Shown here: positions 1 to 13,700 of the stretch, piece after piece
Layout: every line of letters begins with the position of its first letter
Position numbering within the stretch: position 1 is the stretch's first letter
Source: Escallonia rubra
Taxonomy: Eukaryota; Streptophyta; Magnoliopsida; Escalloniales; Escalloniaceae
Reading direction: 5' to 3'
Assembly: GCA_033065855.1 (NCBI GenBank)
Contig: JAVXUO010000323.1
Coordinates: forward strand, 186,001 to 250,000
DNA length: 64,000 nt
Program-made: the position numbers and the translations under genes
The notes under the pieces: model-generated
Databases searched by the model: none
What the model saw: the letters and a program-made list of their open reading frames with translations, nothing else
What the model was told of the DNA's origin: nothing

Positions 1-1748
1 ATTGATACTTCTTCCCTTTTTTTTATAATTTTCTTTATGTTATTCTTCTTTTTACATTTAACTCTCCACCAACTCATTATTTCTATTCTGACCCACTTTC
101 TTTTACTTTTTTATTATATTTCTATCTCCACATTTAATACTCCACTAACCCACTTTATTTTCCTCATATGTCTAAAGGGTAGAATGTAAAACACATATAT
201 GACTTAAATCCTTGATTTGTGTGCAAAAAGAAAATGTGATCAATTTATGTGGGACGAATGGAATATCTATCACTCCGTGGTTAAGAAGAAAAAGGAAAAC
301 TATTGATTATGCTATTGATAAGGAAATCACCAAAACTCTCGAAATGTTTTGGTGATTTACTCATGTTACCTTTGATAAGGCTATTGACACGGTGCCTATA
401 GCTGTGATAGATGCTAACGATTAGGGGTGACAATCACAACCAAATCCATCAATCCACCTAAATCCGCACACTTACACCCAAACCCACCAATTAATTAGTT
501 GACTTTAGTGGGTCATTATTCATAATAATCAGCAACCTACGGGTTTAAATGGATTATAAATGAGTGCTCATATAACCATATCATTTAATTTGGCATCTAT
601 ACTATATATATTTAGATTTGGTTGGCATTCTATGCCTTCCAAACCTCAAACACTAATTCCTTGAATTCTTACAATTTTGAAATAAAGTTTAATAGGTGTT
701 AAATTTTGAGTGGTCACAAGATAACTTTCAACCCCGTGTACTCTAACCATCCAACCCCATGAGCTCCATTCTTCCATTTCATAATTAATTAATACAATTT
801 CCGTGCATAGCACGAAATTTTAATTAACAACCTTCTCATGCATAACACGAGACTTTAGCTAGTACTGAATATTAAGTTAACAACCCCACATCTCAGCTGA
901 AAACTGGACCAGCTGACCCCAGCCCACTTCGTCGTCCACGGCCCCACCTGCCGCTGCAGCATCGCCGCCCTCCACCTGCCGTCGCGGTCCCAAATCTGTT
1001 GCCATGGTCACTCTTCGGCAGTGTCGCATACAACCAAACACGGAAGAGATCTAAATGATACTTGAGATATGAGAATAAGATATTTCGGGTTTAGCAAATT
1101 CAAACTGACCAAGTTAAATCAGATGCTGAGGCACCTATCCAGCAAAACAAAAGGGAACCAGTAATTGGTAAGTTTTGAGATATAGATCTAACAAGTGGAG
1201 GCAATGGGTGATACAATCGAACCTTGATGTTATTTTGGAGGTGATGCCTAGAATCTGAACCGTATAATTCCGTACTTAATTGGCGATAATAAGTTATTCG
1301 TGTGTTATTTTGAGAGAATTGAGTAGATTGCTTCAAGAATTTCAAAGTTCCAAGTTCTTAGTTGTGATGGCACTAGGATGATCGCGGTGAAGGGTGTTAG
1401 TATGGTGGTTGTGGTTAAGGTTGCTGTTGCATTATTGTGTGTTTCTTTCGGAGATAGTGGTGATAGTGGCATGTGCGGCAGTGGAAATTGGTGCGGCGGT
1501 GGTTTGTGGTGCGGCACGGAGGTGGTTATGTCTTATTCATTTACAAAGATGAAGTGTAGCTAATTTAGTTAGATAAGAATAAGAATTGGATAAGGGTCAG
1601 GTTTAATGGGTGAAACCAACGCATTTAAAAAACCTGACCCAGCTGACCCATTAGGACATGGGTAACAATTGGGTGAAAATGGGTAAGCTACCCATAGTGA
1701 CATTATTTTCTTCTCCTTCTTTATGCAATTAAAGATAGTCGGGTGTGA
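1..1748. other. Gene-poor DNA downstream of the lipase gene, transposon debris
   Basis: No convincing gene is seen. It probably includes the 3' UTR of the lipase gene whose stop codon is at 1751-1749. The segment near 225-270 resembles the conserved edge of common plant MITEs (phrase TGTGGGACGAATGGAATA). At 802-862 there are two Helitron-like 3' hairpin motifs, the second followed by CTAG at 859-862. Around 424-560 and 1590-1700 are GGGT/ACCC-rich stretches typical of non-autonomous DNA transposons, but no matched inverted ends were found. The short open frame at 1378-1563 is glycine/valine-rich and lacks any recognisable domain. Confidence 0.4.
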
Positions 1749-4700
1749 TCATCTGCTACCTTGTTCACCGGCTTCTGATCCTGGAACAGTATTATAAGTT
1801 GATCTCACGTTCTGCAAACAGAAAACCGATTAAGGCAACTCGCTTTGGCATTTTATACCGTCTTATAGGAAAAGCATTCGAACATTGTATCACAGAGTGA
1901 CACAGCTGATACCTCCAGCAGACTAACGTAATAGAAATCCTCCATATGCTGCATAAGTGCCGTTCCATCTCTGATTGAACGGAAAATGTTTATTTCCGTG
2001 TTTAATATTTTCTCAACAAGTTCCTTCTCACCCTTCATCTGCATAAAAGATCATCGTCAGAGAAAAACATGGTACCTTCAACATGCATATGAATAGCACG
2101 ACTTAGAGAAAATGTTAGTTCAGCATGTTCTGAACATAAACAAGTATAATTCACTGAAAGCAATCATCAGGCATTTTGAGTTAACTCAGAAGATATTTTC
2201 CTCTCAGCATGAACCGCTATAGAAGAACAAATTGCATTATAACCTCTACACACAGAAAAATGGGAAAAAGGGCACAAAAAGTTGGAGGTTGCATGGTCAA
2301 CCTGATGAGGAAAAAAACGAATGCATATGAGTACAACAAAAATCAAATCATACCCGAATGTGTGGGTCAATATGTTGATAATTACTATCAATCACATAAA
2401 TCTAAATTACAAGCAAAGCACGAGGCGAGAAACATACAAATTCGGTGACAAGGACATCAGGCGTGGACTCCCCAATAACGTCACCTTGATAGCCATCTTC
2501 CAAGAGCTCCAAGTTTTCCTGAGATCAGATGTTCATAAGAAGCTGCCTTGACCAAGGTCGAATCGTAATTGTAAACACTGGTCTTAGCACCGGAGAGCAA
2601 CTTTATCTGCTTCTATGGAGGAGGATCTAATTTAAGGATGTACACCATCAAGCACTGGTGTTATGAATCAAAAGTTGATGGGGTTATAAAGGGTTTTGCT
2701 GCTAAGCAACAGGTACTTACAGTTGTTTCTCAAATAAAGAGATAATCATAGGGAGATAACACGATATTAAGACTTCCAACTGATAAAGAAACTACTGAAT
2801 TATGCCTTCTTTAAAAGGCAAAGTTCGATATGCAGGAGATCATCTATTTGTTTTCAATTAAGAAAGATAAGGGGTTGATTTACTTTTCTTTGAAGATAAA
2901 TTAAAAGAGACCAGGAATAAAATTCCAAACGCGACAACCCACCAGAGCACTGTTTAGGTCTCCAGCTGCTAGATACACAGGTTGTGCTACATGGCAATAA
3001 CCCATCAACCGTGGGACTGTAGGTATAATGTCTCTATGGTTTACAACTCTCCAGCTGTCCTTAACTTTCTGCAATGCAAGAGATAAAGTTCAACAGAGAT
3101 TGACAAGAAAGCATTCATGTCCAACTTATTGATACGTGATACGGAAGAAAATAAGCTACATGATCTATGAAAACTGTAACGTAATGCGAAACTGGAAATT
3201 CTTATGCTCAAGAAACAACTCGATCAAGTTCCTCGAAAGAATTCAAGAAATGAGGGCACTTGGTGGTTCACTGACTCGAAACACAGACTCGAAGCTTATG
3301 TGGCATGCACAGAGACTCAAAAATTACCCCAGAGATCCGAGCTAATCTCTCTTCTTAAAACAATGAAACAGAGAAAATTAAGACACTGACCATGCAAACA
3401 TAAATGCTTCTCGTGTTATCAGGAAAAATCTTGCAAACATTTCCTTGTCACTGGCTCACAGCCATAGGATGCTTAGATAAGAAGCAGCATGGAAACTAGG
3501 TGGAATCGCCTCACTATCAGGTTAAGGATGCTTCATGCCAGCCATAAAACTACGTAGAATTACCAAGTAGTATACACTGATCTGTATATACTTTCAAACT
3601 TGGGCATCAGTCAAAACTAAAAGACTAAACACTAAATTCCAACACTCCAGCCCTAACATGTAAAACATGCATTTACTTTATATCTGCTTTACAGTCTAAG
3701 TATCAATTAACATAAAGCTTCTTAGTCTTTCTCAAGTTCTGTGGTTTGAGCCTTTGAGGCAAGGAGGCATTTAATACAATTTTTTCCTCTTTACATGGTT
3801 CAGACTCGTTACTAATTGTCAACGAATGGTCTTTCCTCCCTGGTTCTTATTTTGAATTAAGATTTGGTTAAATGAAACATTTAACCTTGAAAAAGGTAAT
3901 GATCTATGATTAGTGGGATCAGATTGCTTGGCCCATAAAATAGAGACTTGCTTCCAAAAAGTTAACCAAACTTGTAAAACCTGCCCAAAAAAGTGCAGCA
4001 CCTGCATTATGCAACCGCCTAGGCAACTTTACTCCTAACGAAACCTGCAGCACCTGCCCAACTGACTTCAGCATACTGTAGCCCAAGCCCAACAGAAGAA
4101 GAAGCCCACTAATCAATAGAACAAACATTCTGACAAAAATCTAAAGATGCAACTTGGATCTTGTTTGCCTTTCACATTACAAAAAATATAACTGCAATCC
4201 AAATCTATATGGATACACATGTATGTATATGCGGTTGGATGTATAGTTATCCAGTGAGCATGCAATTAGTTAGAAAACCGGCCAAAAGATGAAACAGAAC
4301 CAGAGACAGCAAATGGAGGACTTTACTTGCGAAATACTTCGTCAACAAATGGCCTTATGGTTGAGAACATGAAAACAACATATAGAGGATGGATTACCTC
4401 GTTATATACTTCTGCAAAATTTTTGTTTCCAACCCTGGGAGAGCCGAAGTTATACATTGTCACAGAAACTGCCCCGCGCCTACCACACTCCCAGAAGTAG
4501 AAAAGTGAATCACGATAATATAGCACATAGAGCATTTAATAGTAGAAAGAGTGAGAACTCACTTGGAAAATTGACTGGAAGAGAGTTCAAGAGCAAGAAG
4601 GGTGGCTAATGCACCGCCTAGACTATGACCAGTCACATAAATATGCCATTTGGACAGCGAATCTGCACCATCATCTCTGCCAATCACATTTTAGCTTCTG

Positions 4701-7700
4701 TTAATTTGAGGAAAACCTTATAGTTGCAAATGAGACGCATAAATAAACTACATAAACACAGACTCATCTTGGTCAAGAAGTAATAAACTCGTGCAACCAA
4801 AACTTACATATACCCAATTGCCTGTTTTATAAGAGAGAAAATCCTAGTCCGGACTGAATCGTATGCACTCAAAAAACCAGTGTGAACCTGCATAGGATGC
4901 AATTTACAAGAATGAGATAATGTCCATGCAAATTTTTAGATCCCAAAACTTTTGACAAGTTAAGATTACCAACTGCAAGAACTTAGTCATACCTGAACTT
5001 CTTGCTTGAAATCACCACCTATCCTTTCAGGGTTTAGCCTGTACAGAAGTAGAAGTAAGCAACAGGAAGAAGCTACAGTACATCACTCCAGGAAACCTGA
5101 TCTCACATGAGTGAAATTTACAAGAAGAAGATTAACTAGTAACTGATTTATAAGTAAGGGACCTCAGATGTGCCTACTCTAGGATAACCTATTATGAAAA
5201 TAGTTAACTGGGTTATTTCAAAAAGAGGGAGGGAGTAACTGCAGAAAGCCCAACAGTTCTACAGAACTAACTAGATTCAACACGTAGGGATTTTTTAGCT
5301 ACTTTTTTCATACTAGTAATAGCTTCAAGGAACCTGCGCAATTAGGCAGTGTTCCAGTTCGTAAAATAACCAAATTTTGTTCAGGACACAATGAAGCTTA
5401 CAAAATAATTTGTCAGACTATATCTAGAGGAAATTAGAATATCAACCGAATCTTGCTTTGTAATTCCGAAAAAGAAGATCAGTTTAAAAATGATTGGGCT
5501 ATTTTGTTCTTAGTTAATGTGTCCTAATGTTTCTAAAATTGACGTGAAATTTGGATGAAAAAGGTGCGATCTTTCGCCTACAGTTCAGTTTCGCTTAGTT
5601 CATAACGGTTACCCTCAAGGGTGATCTCAGAATAATATGAAGAAGAAAGGAAGATATCACTGGAAAGTATCTTACAAGTAAAAACTATTACCCTGCAGGG
5701 ACTAGCATTAAATCTGTCCGCAAGTCTTTCCATCTAACCTGGATAAGTCATTAAATCAGCACTTCCAACAAAAGCCTTATGCAACTAAATCTACCAATTA
5801 GCAAAATGAACTGACATACTTGTTCTGTTCCCCTAAAAGCAATAACTAATCTTTTTCGTGCTGAATCACGCCAAATTGCCACCTGCAGATGTTGATACGT
5901 TAATGATTCATCATATTATCTTATCTTATCTACAAAATTACCGATTAAAGTATTAAAGGTAACTCTTTTTATGGATTAACAGCCTTTTAGCTGATGAGAA
6001 ATAACCTTACTTGAGTATCGGTGGCCGGATTATCTAGAAAGCATATTTTCTCGAATTCAGATTTAATAAAACTTGGATGCCCCAAAGAAGTGGCTAGCAT
6101 TGCCCAAGCCTCCATGGCACTCTCCGCAGTTGAAAAAAGAGCTCTCATCTCCTCAGCTTTTTTCTCATCCATTGATCCTTCCGGTGGGCGTGCAAAATCT
6201 TTACTTTCGGAATAAACAGGGACACGATTTCCCTGGTCGCCAGAAGCATCTTCTTTGGTCTCTCTTTTTCCAAAAAATGGTGCTTCCTTATTCAACTGAG
6301 AAACTGTGGCATTAACAACCATTAGTGCTCCCAAAACTGAATCAGTTTGCCGCAACAAGTCTTGTGTCACCTTTTTAATATTTGGCAGTGAAGACTGGAT
6401 AGTGCTAATGGTCAATGGTCCAGTTGCTTCATTGTTGCTAATGTCCTCCTGCCTATTTGGCGTTGCAAGACCAGATTCAACATAAGTTGTTTCGGCTATA
6501 CTTTGCGACTGTAATCCTACTCTGTTTAACAACTCAAATCCGTCCCACTTAATTTTCTCAGGCCCAGGGAGACCAAGTTTCTTAACAACATTTTGGTCAA
6601 TAATTTCAGCAAAATTACTCCAAAAATCTTTGTCCGATTGCGATGCCTCATCAGCTTGGGCCACTATGAAAGAGGTTGGCGTGATATCCCTGTCGGCACT
6701 ATCTGAGTTATATTCTGGTACGCTGCTGTTGTCTCTAATACTGGCATCCTCTAAAGACCCTTCTAAACGATTCTCAAGTTGTGGAACCATATCAGACTGA
6801 AGTTTCCTAGTGCCTTCAGTGATGTGCTTATCACTATCTGAAGACCCAAAGTATGCATCATTCATTGACTTCAACTGCCCAAACGCATACTGCACAAACT
6901 GGCGTGCTTGCACAGTCTCCGAGCCAACAACCATCTTTAGTGCTGACTCAATACCACTTTTACGAAGAAACTCTGTGACAATGGGGATCCTCCACCATAT
7001 CTTTTCTTCTTCAATTTCGTTGAAATTCTTATACATGACCTGAAATTATCTCAGTAGGTAGGTTATAAAAAGAATCTGACAAAAAAAATGACCCACCTTA
7101 GGATCCTTTTCCTGAGTAACATGAAATAATTTTACTGAATCAACAAAAGTAACACTGCAAAATCTTCATTATCGGCCCCCATAAACCAATATGAGAATAG
7201 GTGTTTATAAGTTCAGGAAGACATTTTTATTACTCTTCAATGTATCGGCACTAAAATGCATACAATCATATGTAAACTTTCATTACACTTTTTGATTGAC
7301 CTTAAGTGACTTCCTTTTTTCAACTAAGAGGTGCATAGTAACAAACGACCCAATGTTCAACACTAGAATGTATGGAGCCATCACAGTGTACTTTTGTTGT
7401 CTCCTAAGAGAACGTCAAGCGGAGAAGTTATCATCTTCAAGAGAATATCCAAGTCCTTGTAATGTCAAAGGAAGCTCGTGAAAGATTTAATAAGTAAAAG
7501 CTCTATCACATAAAAAATACATCCATAAGGCAGTTAAATATATCTAGAACCGTCATGTATCCATATGGACATTGAAACCCACAGTCCATAGAAAAAAGGA
7601 CTTGGCCTACTTTATTGTTGCCGCAAAGCATACCTCTAGTTGTATCTGTCCACCACCTCCCATTCCCTCCAAATCAACCAGCACCTCATGCGAATTTCCT

Positions 7701-10700
7701 TGCAAAATACACGGCCGTTATTTGATTGCTCCAAGATGGAACTTTGCAGCCTTTGTCTAATTCTTTACTTCCTTACTTACAAAAAGCAAAAGATTCTGTT
7801 TCTGAATCAGTCCATAATGTCGGCTACTACTATCATACATAAAGGGGAAGAAGATATTTCTGCACTGCTTCCAGCCTTCCACTTATGGTTAAAAGTACCG
7901 TTTTAAGTGTACATTACAATAATTATAGGACCATAAGAAAGGGAAAAGAATATCTCCACAAAATGCGAAATAAGTAGACACAACTCGATAAACAACACAT
8001 AGGTAAGAACAAATGGCATATAGTCTATTATGCTTTAGAAAATTTGAACGTTGTTGCAACTCACTGGCTCTTACCATCACAGAGGGTAGCCAAACTGATG
8101 ACAGCATTACCCATGCGCTTATGCGGAGTTACTAGATTTGCATCCCAAGCTGCCACCTAAAGTTCAAAAACACATAACAACAATCATGATTCACAGTCGT
8201 AAAGATAATATTTAGGCGTCCATACAGAATGTGATAGTCATACATAATTGCACTAAAAAAGATTATAGGCTTTAGAACTTAGACACTCAAGTACAGATCG
8301 TTTAGGGGTGGCAAAATCATAAGAAGCACAAAAGTTACTGAAATTAGTATCATGCAATAAGAAACTTAATAAGCCAGATAAGCAGGAAATTCTGCGTGCT
8401 GCTTATGTTCGGTTATACCAACCTGCAGGCATGTGAGTAACTGGATATCTATCATGACTGCAGTAAAGGTTCCTTCGCCCTTCAGAGTAATAAACCTTAA
8501 ACCCCTATTTTCAGTTCAATGCAATAATCTGATCAGTCTGGAACTGTATAAAACAAGTAAAAGGTTTGAGCCATGGCCTACATCTCGAATTTCAATTGGA
8601 GTAAGACAATAATCTACGTAGTATAAATTACGAGGAGAAATGGTAACTAGAAAACAACTTAAATTTTTTAAGTAATTGGTAACTTAACAAACACAATATG
8701 TAGGATGTAAGAACGTTGGCCTACAAAAAAGACGGAACTGTGAAAACACAAAATTCACCTAAAGAACGATTGATTGCATCTACATTCTTGGCAGGAAGTA
8801 GCAAATTAACAGTCCCTTCCCCCACATAAGGTACACAAAGACAGCTTTTTCCGTACGAAGGATGGACAAGTGGAAGGAGAAAACAGAAGGAATGGTGGAA
8901 GATGCGTCCCTAGAGAAGGGAAGCGATCTTTCCCTCAATGGTTGGACTATGTTAGGACTAGAATATGTACTGTAGAAAAGGGTTTATTTAGTAGTGAGGT
9001 ATTTTAGTCATTATGAATTAGGTCTAGCATTAGGTAATCCTTTCTAGGATTCTACTGAAATGCAAAATTATCCAGTAGCATGGATACTAGCACCGTGATT
9101 AGCACGCAGGGATGCCCACATATGGATGAGGGCTCTTTGCAACAGAGTTTGCACAAAAATCCCACTTGGAAGTTGGCTGGCTTCATATGATCCTTTGGTT
9201 GATATCTTCACAATCAGGGAAGTGTTCCAATGTTCACTCCTGATATGCCTTTGGCGTACGTCATGCTTGGCTTAAAAACTTAATAAATAGATGTCCCAGA
9301 AACGAGATGCGTGTTGTGATCTTTAGACTACTAGGTCAGGTAATGTATAATATCTGCAGCGAATCTGGAACTAAGGAGTTATTTGAACATCTCACGGATG
9401 ATTTCGTAGATAGTTCAGAATTCATGGAATACTTCAAGGCTGTTAGGTAAAAAAGAGTTGGACTTTCGACAGCTGCATTGACAACTCTTCCTCTTGCCAG
9501 CTAGGAGAGCTGGAGTTTTACCAGAGTCAGCTGAAACTTAGGTTATTAAATGAGAAAGACCCTGGTCTTTACCACCGTGCTGATTGGCTTGTTAATATGT
9601 TGGGTACTAAAGTGCATTGCCATTTCTGGCTTGATGAGTATTCAAGCAAGGGTGACTTTACAAGATGCAGAAAGCTTCAATGGGCTTTTTGAGGTGCATC
9701 GAGTTTTAGCGCCATGACTACTCCATACAAGTGTTTGTGAGTGTTGAAATTTGTATGGACATGCTCACTTGAGAGAGCACCCTCAACCAGAGACCACTTT
9801 CAAGATCTGCATGTCTTTGACCGTCTTTTGTGTATAGAATTATAGATGGCCAGATGGGACAAAATCCTATCGATTCCTGTTCAAAACCCCCGACCCTGGA
9901 GATATCTTTTGCTGATCTTGTGTGGTCTAAGGTTGAAAGTTAGGGTGACAACCTAGAAGAGTTGCTCTGGTACCAAGTTACGTTACTGATTGCTCTAAAA
10001 GCTTAAGCTGTTAAAGAATGGGCCCAAACAATGTTATCATGCTTAACAAGGGTAATGATAAAGATAGAATAGAAGAGAACAGGGGCTGGAAGTCAGGTGC
10101 TTCATGCATTCATAGGAGACGAAAAACATAAATTCAGAAGTTTATTAAGAACATATAATAACCTGTAAATTCTTGGTTGGAGGCTGCTTGATATTGAGAG
10201 TAAACTCTTCGTTCCATGTCGGGTCTTTTGTCCTGCCATCAATCAATTGCCAATAGAAATTATGAAGCTTTCAAGTTTAGAAGATACATTCCACTGGTTA
10301 CAGGTTAGGTATATGAACAGCAGTTATAGAACTTATTACACAAATTACTGCTTTTTACACCATAGAAGACAACTAGTGTTAGATAGTATTCCTGAGACAT
10401 ACAACGACTTGTCTACACTATACATGGCCCCTTGATTTGAGGATCCTCACAAAAAATGCATACAACCAAGACAAGTTAGACTAATTGTTACTGAGCAGGG
10501 AACTCCTCCAATTGTCCACCAAAAGTAATGAAGGTTTTGCAGAGAGAAAAGGTGAGCGGGAGGGGCACAGGGAACAAGGAAGAGGAAGGAGACAAGTTTA
10601 ATCAAGAAACGAAGCACTGAATGTCAACTGCAACATATTACGTACACTAAAAACTGAATTGGACTAAAAGTCATGATGAACACAAGGAGAACGCAATATT

Positions 10701-13700
10701 CTACACTCCGAATAGTCTGCAAACATAATCACCAACAACAGCTACAGAAAGAAAGCCAGCTCTTAGCATCATTGTCAATTGAACCAGTTAGTTAGCTTCC
10801 CAGATTCTTACATCTGCCATCTTCCTTAAGTATGAGGTCTGCTATACCCCAAGTATAAAAATGAGTTCTGTAACTTGCTTAACCCCATGTCCATAAGACT
10901 GGTTCAATCGGGATCAAGATCAAAACACAGAAAGTTTCTCAAAAACTTTCTCGTGGGCTACAGACAATGTTTCCTTCTCTTCACACTTACTTCCTAAATC
11001 CAAGGAATGTGACAAGGATACCAGCAACTTACCCCCATTTAACCTTGCTTTTGACAACCTGACTGTCCAATTGCATCACTACATATGGATCACTGGTTCC
11101 CTGAAAGAACATAGAAGGATGGCTATAAAAAGCAATGAAGCACTAAGTATATGCATAGAAAAACGAAAACCTTTGGAATATGTATACAATATTCAGGCCA
11201 ATAAGAGCAAGCAGAAAACTGCAAAGCTAACATACAGTTGAGCCCCCACCCCTAACAACAACAACAACAAAAAAGCACCCAGTCCCAACCTCAAAGAACA
11301 AATTCAACTACATAGTGCAGAAAAGAGTTGGGAAACTTGATTTACCCATGGATCCATGGCAGGAAAGTTAGAACCCTTCTTTAGCTTTACGAACAACAGC
11401 CCATCATAAATCTCACGCAGAAACATCCTGTAGACGAAATCAGAGCTTGATCATTCTAAATAAAAAACCTACACTACATAGTACTGAAACATAATATTCA
11501 CAAGAGAGTTTGGCATCACTTTCTTATGTACATGTGGCTCTATGCCCTAACATCAAGGATGAAGCATCAACGCTAGTGTGTAAAGCGACCAATCACCGCC
11601 CCTGTGAACTCTTTTTCTTCAACGATAAATGAGAAGAATAAATTGGGGAATATGAAGACATGGTGCCAATGATGGATTGTATGAGGTTTAAACCATTAAC
11701 AATGGTCAACCATAGGAAATGAAAATGCTTGTCATTTGACATACGTGTAGGTTGAAAGAACCAGCCACGGAAGGATGACGTCAAACAGCCACTAGCATGG
11801 AGTTTACAGATTCAAGAAAGAATAAGCCAAACAGCCACAGAAGGAAGATGACATTGAAGCTGTCCAAAGGAGAGTAAGTGAATCAATGGGTCTACTGTAG
11901 ATTGAACGCTCACCCCTTATGTTTTTTGTTGGATAATTATCTTGCAGGCAATCCATACCATCCAAATACACTGTTTTGTTCTTAGATTTCTATTCTTCCT
12001 TGTTTTAGCAGTAGCGTTTGTTCGATAGAGTTAAGGACCAAACTATGGAAGAACAGCCGTTTGATATCCCTCTTTCATGGCCACCAAGGGCATGAGAAAA
12101 CTGTCTTCTGTTCCATGAATTTAATATTTATTTCATCAGGGAAGAGTGATAGGCCAAGTCATTCTGGTAACTGGAGGGCGGAGTTTGAAGGCTAGATTTT
12201 GACAGAGACACCAACAGGTCATGACAGCAATGAACAATTACCCGTGCCTAGTCTAAGCGCAGACCTAGTGACTGAACAGTTAGACAGCAGGAGCTGCAAT
12301 TGTTTCGTAGCTTTCCTAGTACCTCGGTCTGTAGATTTGTCTCAACTAACCACATATTTGGTTGTTCTTCCAGTTCATCTTTCTAGTTCCACCTCCTTGG
12401 GACTCTCACTGCAACTCCCGTTTGTGTCACCTGTTTTGATCACCTCCTCCAGCAATGTACCTCAGTCTAACAGTCTCTCATGCTAAGACTACTATTACAT
12501 GTACGGCCACTGAGAAGTTCAAATTATGGCCCGCAGTAATCGGCTTCATGAATGAGTGCTCCATAACATTAAATGGATAGATTATGACTTGTTCACCAGA
12601 AATTTAACTTCTATTGAGGTGGAGTTCCTTCTACCTTTAACTACTTTGGAACATGCAAGACCTTTAGGTAAGGTCTTATGCAACCCCCCCCCCCCCCCCA
12701 ACCCAGCCTGCAAGACATGGTATTTATTAGAACAAAAAGAAAGGCAAGAAATTTTTATTATTAGGAAAAATGAAAGGCAAATACCAATATACTAAAAACA
12801 CATATGAGGTTTTGTATACTTCCTTGAGTTCGTTTAACGAAACCAAGGTTATTTGATACCATTGTCATGCTTGATTTATTTGTTATTTGATACCATTGTC
12901 ATGCTTGATTTATTTACCTAAGTATGGAATGAATTGGGTGATTCATGTATTTCTTGTGCTTCCTCTCAATTGTTCTATTGTCTTTATCCTTCTAACATAC
13001 AAGACCTTTGTAGGGATCACAAGGCTCAATTTGACCCGCTCTACCTCCTTCTAAATCTACTTTCTTCTTTTAATTGTACTCCAGTGAAGTGTGGTAATGG
13101 CATCTGCCTCTTTACCTGTCACCATAGTTGATGACTGTACCCAAATTAACAATTTGCACTCACATGATATTTGAGATAGTTCACCCTCTGAAAGGAACCA
13201 AGTGAGAGCAGCAACAAAGAACAACAAATGCATTATGTTTTTGACATAACTAACAGGAAGCATTCATTGCACTAATCTCAAAAGTGTTTGTTCTCAAGCT
13301 GCCTCTCCATTTTAGTAGCTACCACCAGTGATTGACATGTAACAAGTTGTTTCTGTGCTCTTTTACACGTCACACGGGATATACTCTAAAACAACTAAGT
13401 TGGAGCAATATCATACAGAATGAAATACTGTCGAAGTTACTTCCAGCAAATACCAACAGTACGTGGTGAAACAAACAAAAACCTTTAAGGCGAAGAGACT
13501 AAAAGTGGCTGCCCAGTGTATGAGGCTCCTGCCCTTCCGAGGTTTCAGAGGGCTGATGAATATAGCCGAAACCCCACTCTTTTCAGTGAGGCTATTCCCG
13601 CATTCGAACCCATGACCTCCAGGACACATTGGAGCAACCTTACCCTTGCACCAAGTCTCACAAGAAAGGTAATCCGAGGCAATTGGCGAAAGACGTGGGT

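Noticed and set aside
1378..1563. Small Gly/Val-rich plus-strand ORF
   Set aside because: GGT/GTG-rich low-complexity sequence without a domain.
421..1700. Possible single MITE from GGGGTGACAAT (424) to ATAGTGACATT (about 1696)
   Set aside because: The two ends are in direct, not inverted, orientation and no TSD was found.
7889..8107. Minus-strand ORF overlapping lipase exon 6 in another frame
   Set aside because: The true exon (8156-8075) uses a different frame that continues the C2 domain with matching phases.
12199..12486. 95-codon plus-strand ORF
   Set aside because: Lies in a lipase intron on the other strand, Ser/Leu-rich with no family motif; could be old transposon debris but not supportable as a gene.
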